This document shows positions 59,801 to 64,000 of a stretch of DNA of 64,000 nucleotides, one piece after another. The notes under the pieces were generated by a model. That model ran no database searches. It had not been told where the DNA came from and saw only the letters and a list, made by a program, of their open reading frames with translations. Each line of letters opens with the position of its first letter. The stretch's first letter is position 1. Origin of the DNA: Enoplosus armatus. Lineage: Eukaryota; Chordata; Actinopteri; Centrarchiformes; Enoplosidae. The stretch is from NCBI RefSeq assembly GCF_043641665.1, contig NC_092193.1, positions 5,298,001-5,362,000 of the forward strand, read 5' to 3'. Both the position numbers and the translations under genes were made by a program.

Positions 59801-59853
59801 GAGGATCTCGAGGACGATCCAACGCGCTGCTGGAAGACGGACTAAATATTTAG
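40048..59853 (+). CDS. Modular apolipoprotein L family protein, second paralogue (long repeat array + ApoL domain + charged tail)
   Basis: I place 48 coding exons summing to 5163 nt (1720 residues plus stop at 59851-59853). The ATG at 40048 is five bases inside an exon that opens in phase 0 (MEACMIKPEAKRKPKP). In order: a Lys/Pro-rich N terminus, SH3-type motif units (about residues 26-133), mixed charged units, at least 15 basic units mostly alternating with acidic ones (about 227-875), a basic Arg/Lys exon, acidic linkers, LMEWWNTVK, the ApoL domain (about 997-1264) and a roughly 450-residue Glu/Lys then Arg/Glu/Ser-rich tail. The exons just before the ApoL domain are 40 and 52 nt, exactly as in the first paralogue, so the two are tandem duplicates. 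Unlike that gene, its ApoL region is split by an intron (57194-58095), and it lacks NPF. Function is not known. Confidence 0.85.
40745..40935. repeat. SINE-like repeat fragment in ApoL intron, copy 1
   Basis: 'ggttggattccagccaggga' and 'cctttgttacatgttaac' match the better copy at 43785-43925. The 'ggttggattcc' piece resembles a tRNA-type B box. Confidence 0.5.
41598..41692 (+). repeat. (GT)n microsatellite directly upstream of an ApoL exon
   Basis: About 47 GT units run up to the acceptor 'gcag' of exon 41695-41754, with no other pyrimidine tract between. Confidence 0.95.
41757..41816 (+). repeat. (CA)n microsatellite directly downstream of the same ApoL exon
   Basis: About 28 AC units begin a few bases after the donor of exon 41695-41754. 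The tract is complementary to the upstream (GT)n. Confidence 0.95.
42016..44963 (+). other. Second ApoL paralogue: early, divergent repeat units
   Basis: Exons are 42016-42081, 43123-43200, 43280-43330, 44252-44356, 44732-44803 and 44895-44963. They encode weakly basic units (VLTGMFRQSQKEK, GLKGVMKGLQFK, IGGLIAGMFRKTPK) alternating with acidic ones, the last with an EDEDEDEE run. Only the unit at 44732 resembles the canonical repeat closely. Exon 44252 is the longest of the array at 105 nt. Confidence 0.75.
43785..43925 (+). repeat. SINE-like repeat in ApoL intron, copy 2
   Basis: It contains 'ggttcacgtccagtctggga', 'cctttgttgcatgtcatt', CT-rich blocks and a terminal 'ctaataaaggca'. This looks like the tRNA-related tail of a short retroposon that I recall as common in fish. 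Confidence 0.55.
45646..54530 (+). other. Second ApoL paralogue: main basic/acidic mini-exon array
   Basis: Basic: 45646-45714, 46033-46101, 46404-46475, 47575-47646, 48486-48542, 50004-50075, 50538-50609, 51315-51386, 51627-51695, 52413-52478, 52833-52904, 53303-53371, 53624-53695 and 54471-54530. Acidic: 45806-45865, 46245-46307, 46908-46976, 48227-48286, 49140-49208, 50384-50449, 51155-51214, 51481-51546, 51782-51853, 52985-53050, 53461-53526, 53834-53896 and 54317-54379. Typical basic unit: EKGGLFSGLLKKTPK; typical acidic unit: ELSASNDSLSENSNTK. All are phase 0-0 and 57-72 nt. The strict alternation breaks twice, at 52413 (followed by another basic exon) and between 53834 and 54317 (two acidic in a row). 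Confidence 0.85.
54091..54135 (+). other. Possible decayed or optional repeat exon of second ApoL paralogue
   Basis: A good acceptor ('cttctttcag') opens a 45-nt, phase-0 frame (DKCLTKVNLRELKLR) ending at a GT donor that is not strongly consensus. It falls where the alternation predicts a missing basic unit. Including or skipping it keeps the frame. It is not counted in the 1720 residues. Confidence 0.3.
54877..56584 (+). other. Second ApoL paralogue: basic exon, acidic linkers and MEWWN block
   Basis: Exons are 54877-54948, 55148-55210, 55515-55577, 55700-55774, 56250-56289 and 56533-56584. The first encodes a cluster of Arg and Lys (GGLRRRRTIKKKRR), a possible nuclear-localisation or acidic-lipid-binding stretch. 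Then come VKKTLPKMPKL, Glu-rich linkers, and ADELMEWWNTVK plus a WTDWN segment. Lengths 40 and 52 nt and phases 1 and 2 match the first paralogue. Confidence 0.75.
55785..56165. repeat. Possible DNA-transposon-derived repeat in ApoL intron
   Basis: It starts 'ggcgctttcacacctgtagt' and contains 'ggttcggttcgtgttcacac' and 'gctttcacaccacaaac'. The spacing of 'ttcacac' blocks resembles fish non-autonomous DNA elements. No transposase is present. Confidence 0.4.
56779..59853 (+). other. Second ApoL paralogue: ApoL domain and charged tail
   Basis: Exons are 56779-57193 and 58096-59853. The ApoL core has Gly/Ala-rich hydrophobic stretches (GSVATITGLILAPFTFGA, IIVTAVGIGVATAGSITS), then MDRKKLEKMIQSYQEEM, and a second hydrophobic segment near TGVMSALFLALDVFFLAKD. 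From about 58500 the frame becomes Glu/Lys-rich coiled-coil-like, then Arg/Glu/Ser-rich with SERGSK, RRHSSR and an 11-Glu run at about 59690-59724, ending GRSNALLEDGLNI. The tail has no counterpart in the first paralogue. Confidence 0.85.
57340..57625 (+). repeat. Interspersed repeat, copy 4 of 4, inside the intron that splits the ApoL domain
   Basis: It shares 'acacaaagatatttaattt', 'gcagcaaatactcacctt' and 'ctgaaaccagcaaatattt' with the copy at 13640-13900. Confidence 0.55.
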
Positions 59854-61060
59854 TTTCAAAGAATTAATTTGTGACATTTCTAAACTTTAAAACGCCATTA
59901 TCACATCACAAGTTGGGCTTGGAATATTTTAAGTCTCAAAGTCCAACTGAAATCTGGGGAGAGGGCGAGTTAAACTAAAGACCTACTCCACAGCAGATAC
60001 TTTGACTTGTGAAATACAAGAATAACTAATAACATTATTCAGTGATGCACTAAACTGCAATAACTTCTCGAATGGAGCCGTCATTACTGTTATTACGCTT
60101 TGTCTGCTGTGGATCTGATTCATTCAGTTCAATTCAGATATCAAGATTTACTCAGAAACAAGATGTAAAGTAGGAGTAGGACAGACTGTTGCGCTTTGTT
60201 CTCCATCTCTTATGCGGGAGTTGCGCTACAACTAACTCTAATTAAACTTCTGATATTGTGAAGTATTCTTTTGTTGAAAACTGAAATACTACCACTAGGA
60301 GTCGCCAAAGTCAGACATCAAATCTTGTACATATGGAAGGAGTTCTAACATCCTCTCTCGCTCCTGAAAGCTGAAGCTTTAGTTGGTTTTAAAAAATGCT
60401 TTTTACGACAACATCTGTAGAGAAATCTACAAAACAGATTTCCTGCTGAATCTGACCTGAATGCAAATGATGTTAAGTACGGAGTAGAGTTTTCTAATAC
60501 TTTGTTTATGCCTCATGATAATTATTTGTTGATGTTGTGATAAACGTAACACCTTTAATTATATATTTAAAACCTTAACATGTGTTTCTGAAACATGTAT
60601 TCCTACATGGTGTCTGTTACTTTATATTTCTGGTGTTTCAGGGTAAAACTAGACCTTTCTTATAGACATACTATGTGTGTATTGTGTTGTTTATTGGACC
60701 TGTGTTTTTATTTCACTAAAAAGGCCAGGATATGTGTGTGTGAACACTCAGGGGAAAAGGGGAATCTTTTCATGCACTCATATTTCAGGTAGTACAAAAA
60801 CCTGCACCAGGATGTTAAAATAATAATGATAATTTCTGTAACTAAATCATCTGATTTCTTAAAATCACCTGTTACAGTTTCACTCAGTGCACTTTAACCA
60901 GACGTTGCCTCCTTCATGTCTGTGCTCTCATGTGACTTCTTAATGTTTCTGGAATATTGTGCAATGTTACACTTCATGTGTTCACTATGTATTTTTATAT
61001 GGGTAAATATTATTTTCTATGGTGCTGGTTTCTTATTGAGCAAATAAATTATTAGTTATT
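59854..61060 (+). other. 3' untranslated region of second ApoL gene, with poly(A) signal
   Basis: About 1.2 kb of AT-rich non-coding sequence. The signal AATAAA is at 61043-61048, followed by GT/T-rich DNA. Confidence 0.6.
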
Positions 61061-62639
61061 GGAATGTGATGCTGTTTTGGCTCTTAATTTACTTTTTTCT
61101 TTGCTTCTCCTTCATCATACAAAGTAATTTGCCTCTGAAATAGATGACACGCTTTAACCAAACATTTGAACAATTTCACAACACTTTATCTGCTCAGTAG
61201 CTTGTGGAACTCAAGTAAAGTACAAGTATCTCAAAATTGTACTTAAGTACAATACTTTAATAAATGTACTTGGTTACTTTCCACCACTAATTGATAATTA
61301 ATAGTATTAACTATGAAGATGACAGGTGGGACAATGAAAGGGTGCTTCCGTTCATCTGACAAGTCTGTTGGGAAACAGACGGAAAAGTATTTTTACATTG
61401 TGGTATTAGTGCTTTTACTTAAGTAAAGGATATAAATACTTCCTCCACCACTGAGTACAAATTATAAGGCTTTCAAAAATTAAATACAAAAACTAATAAC
61501 TCAATAAAAGTAATAAGAATAAAGGTGTGTGTCTAAATGTAGGATTTTCTCACAGAGGTCTGGCTCACCCTCTCTGCTGCTTTCAGTTCTTCTGTTTGAT
61601 TTGATTAGACTTCCTTTCAGTCTGAAGTGAGGTGGAGCTGCTGGGATCTGTTGAGGTCAATGAAACTTTACACACCCATACAGCCCTGAGGAGACGACTA
61701 CCTGAAACACCTGTGACGGTTTACTGTGGGTGTGTTTGAGCTTCACTGTGATTAATTATAATTTTTTATTAGTTTAGGAGGCGTGTGCAGGGCTTCTCAT
61801 TGAGTTACATGTTTCCCCCCAAAAAATCACTGATTCTCAACACTTCTCTTCCTAAAACAACTAAACTTTGAAAACCTGCGTCAATCAGTCCAATCTTCAT
61901 AAAATAGTAGAAATCAAGTTGTTGAACAGAAGAATATAAAAGAACATATCCTGTGTTCAAGTTAAGACTCTATTTAACAAAGGTGATACTAATATAATCA
62001 TATCTCAATCTTTTCTGATTGTAAGAGGCTTTTCTTTTCTTATCTCAGGGGAGTATTAGTAGTAGTAACAACTGGTAGTTATATTCTGCTCACACTCACG
62101 GGCTACAGAGGTTCACCCAGCTTGCAATAATCAGGAACAATTCTCCCACAATACCTGTGTATGTTTTGTTTTTGTTTTTTTATAAAAAACATCAAACTTC
62201 ATTTATATAGCAAAGTTGAAAAGTATTCAACTAAATTAACTGTACAAATCAAATCAGATGATCATGTTAGGCTGATTTAGTCACAGTAGATCAGATTATA
62301 CAACATCTTGTGGAAATGAATAGAAGGAAATGAGTATCTTCTGAAGTATTTTCCATCTTGTCATCGTATTGCTCTGCAGATTCATATCTCATGTCAAGAT
62401 GTCACAGGTGACGATAGTTGTTATCTCACAGAATGAGGAAGAGTTGTTCACAAGTGTCTCTATTGTCTTTTTTCTGTGCATGTTAGTGTGATTACTGTGC
62501 AGCAGCTCATGCTGACTCATGTTTTTGCTCACATGCTCAAAAAAACATTGTTCTGTTTATGTTTCCTACACGGTAAGAAATCAAGAAATTGAATAAAACC
62601 AAACGACAGATTAAAACGCAGTAAGAGGACGTTAGAAGT
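61061..62639. other. Intergenic DNA beyond the second ApoL gene
   Basis: No exon or RNA gene was recognised. At 61195-61450 there is a partly inverted 'acttaagta' rich stretch ending 'cctccaccactg', a pattern I recall from fish interspersed repeats. Confidence 0.45.
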
Positions 62640-63115
62640 TAGGGTAAGAGGGTATGTGACAAAACCCATGGGGCAACCTCAGACTGAACTAAAAGCAAGA
62701 GAAAAAAAGGTGGGTTTTTAAATTTGGAACAGGACTTAATGTGGGACAGGAGACTATTCCAGAGCCTGGGAGCGGCAACAGGGTGGAACGGGTCGACCCC
62801 AGGTGATAAAAGCATGGATAACTGTGTCCAGGTCCTTATGAGACAAGAACGGCTTTACTTTGGTTATGCTTCTCAGCGGATAAAAGCTGCCCTTCAAAAC
62901 AAAACTGACTTGTTTGTTATTTAATGAAGTGACTATATTTTAATATTATTGAAATATTATATTTCTCAAAGATAGAGCCAAGGGGGAGAATGATTAACGA
63001 GAATAAAAAGGGGCCCTGAAATTGAACCTTGGGAGATGCCACATTTAATGGGAGCAGGGGATGAAATAGGTTTAACACAAGGCCCTGCAGGCTGACCTCC
63101 CTCTAAGGTGTGTAT
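62640..63115 (+). repeat. Degenerate interspersed element
   Basis: Blocks such as 'gactattccagagcctggga' and 'aattgaaccttgggagatgc' resemble a family I recall as dispersed in fish genomes. A 66-codon open frame at 62724-62924 lies inside it and is not considered a gene. Confidence 0.45.
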
Positions 63116-64000
63116 GTTGGTCAAACAAACCTACTGAGCAAATACAATTACTCAGAGACAATCAATGTGGCGACATCAGACATATTTGATGAGGGACCGC
63201 TGTTAGTTAAACCTGTTCTAAAGTAAATGTCTTGGGGTGCTTTTCACATTTTAGATTCTCCCTAAGGAAGAACTCGTAATGATGTGGCTACCAGTATTTG
63301 GAGGGCGTTTTTCATAAATATTACATCATTAAGACAATTTTACAGAGTGTGTTCCCAGGAATCATGGTACACCTGCCTTTCACCTTAACTGCAGAGCAGT
63401 TAAGGTGAGCGTAATGTGAACGATGTCATTTGAAGAGGAGATATTTAAAACTCAGTCCTATAACCTAAAGTCGATTCTGTCACCCAAGTAAAATCCCTGT
63501 TGTCACATTAATATAAACAAATGATCGTAATTATTCAAGTAATTTTATAGAAAGTAACATTTGAATAAATATAATCATCTAAATAACAAAGAATAATATT
63601 TACTCAATACAGAAAAGAGCCAGCAGTCTGACGTCAAACTGCTGCTGTAAATTCCCCTTTACAAACCAACAGAGGACTGCAAAGGAAAAAACAAAAACTG
63701 CATCAGTGACATTCCTCACAGGTTTCGAAATGGACGTTTTAACACTGTCTGCCATTTTGTAACTCATTGGAACCAGGAAATCCGAATTTGTGCCGAGGTG
63801 GGTTTGAGGGTGGAGTCCAGGCAGGGCGAGACCTCCAATAAGTCAAGCATGTTTATTTGGTCTCCAATAAGTCTTTTTACGCTGTAATATTTTTTCACTA
63901 TTAGAAAAAAACCCGAAACTGATTGTTTTCAGTCACTTCAATGCAGTCCAAGTTTTCATAGAACTGCAGCCAGAATAGCTTCATTTGAGGATACTGTCCT
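63116..64000. other. Intergenic DNA with a perfect 12-base hairpin
   Basis: The only structure seen is CACCTTAACTGC at 63381-63392, loop AGA, and its exact reverse complement at 63396-63407. No gene was recognised to the end of the window. Confidence 0.5.

Noticed and set aside
62724..62924. Open frame of 66 codons near the right end
   Set aside because: It lies within a degenerate interspersed element and lacks splice or start context.

Overview
This window is vertebrate nuclear DNA, almost certainly from a ray-finned (teleost, probably percomorph) fish. The genes have many short exons joined by consensus GT..AG introns. Introns and intergenic DNA hold Tc1-type elements, foldback MITEs, SINE-like copies and CA/GT microsatellites of the kind common in teleosts. 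No bacterial, viral or CRISPR feature was seen. All three genes lie on the + strand.

Region 1 (1 to about 15.4 kb) is the 3' two thirds of tep1 (telomerase protein component 1, also a vault-particle protein). I place 34 exons that join in one open frame of 1479 residues with no internal stop. They encode the NACHT ATPase core (Walker A in the first exon, Walker B at about 868-897), a helical linker and a long WD40 propeller array. The start and the N-terminal TROVE region lie upstream of the window.

Region 2 (about 16.7 to 35.1 kb) and region 3 (about 36.2 to 61.05 kb) are two tandem paralogues that I could not match to a named gene. Each ends in an apolipoprotein L (ApoL) domain but carries an unusually long N-terminal part encoded by dozens of 39-105 nt mini-exons. 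I place 37 coding exons (1078 residues) in the first and 48 (1720 residues) in the second. Both sums are exact multiples of three. The mini-exons are essentially all phase 0-0 and mostly alternate between a basic/aromatic unit (EKGGxFSGMFKKSPK-like) and an acidic Ser/Asn unit (LSxSNDSLSEN-like). The first protein also has four NPF motifs (EH-domain type). Both have PxxPxR motifs (SH3 type) and a short LMEWWNTV block before the ApoL domain. Only the second has a roughly 450-residue Glu/Lys/Arg/Ser tail. The two genes share identical 40-nt and 52-nt exons just before the ApoL domain, which shows they arose by duplication, but their upstream modules are in a different order and number.

The rest is 3'UTR and intergenic DNA (15.4-16.7, 35.1-40.0 and 61.05-64 kb), where I see repeats but no further gene. 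The most interesting object is the pair of modular ApoL proteins: a membrane-active-type domain tethered to an expandable, splice-neutral array of charge-alternating repeats with endocytic and SH3-type linear motifs. Its function is not known from the sequence.
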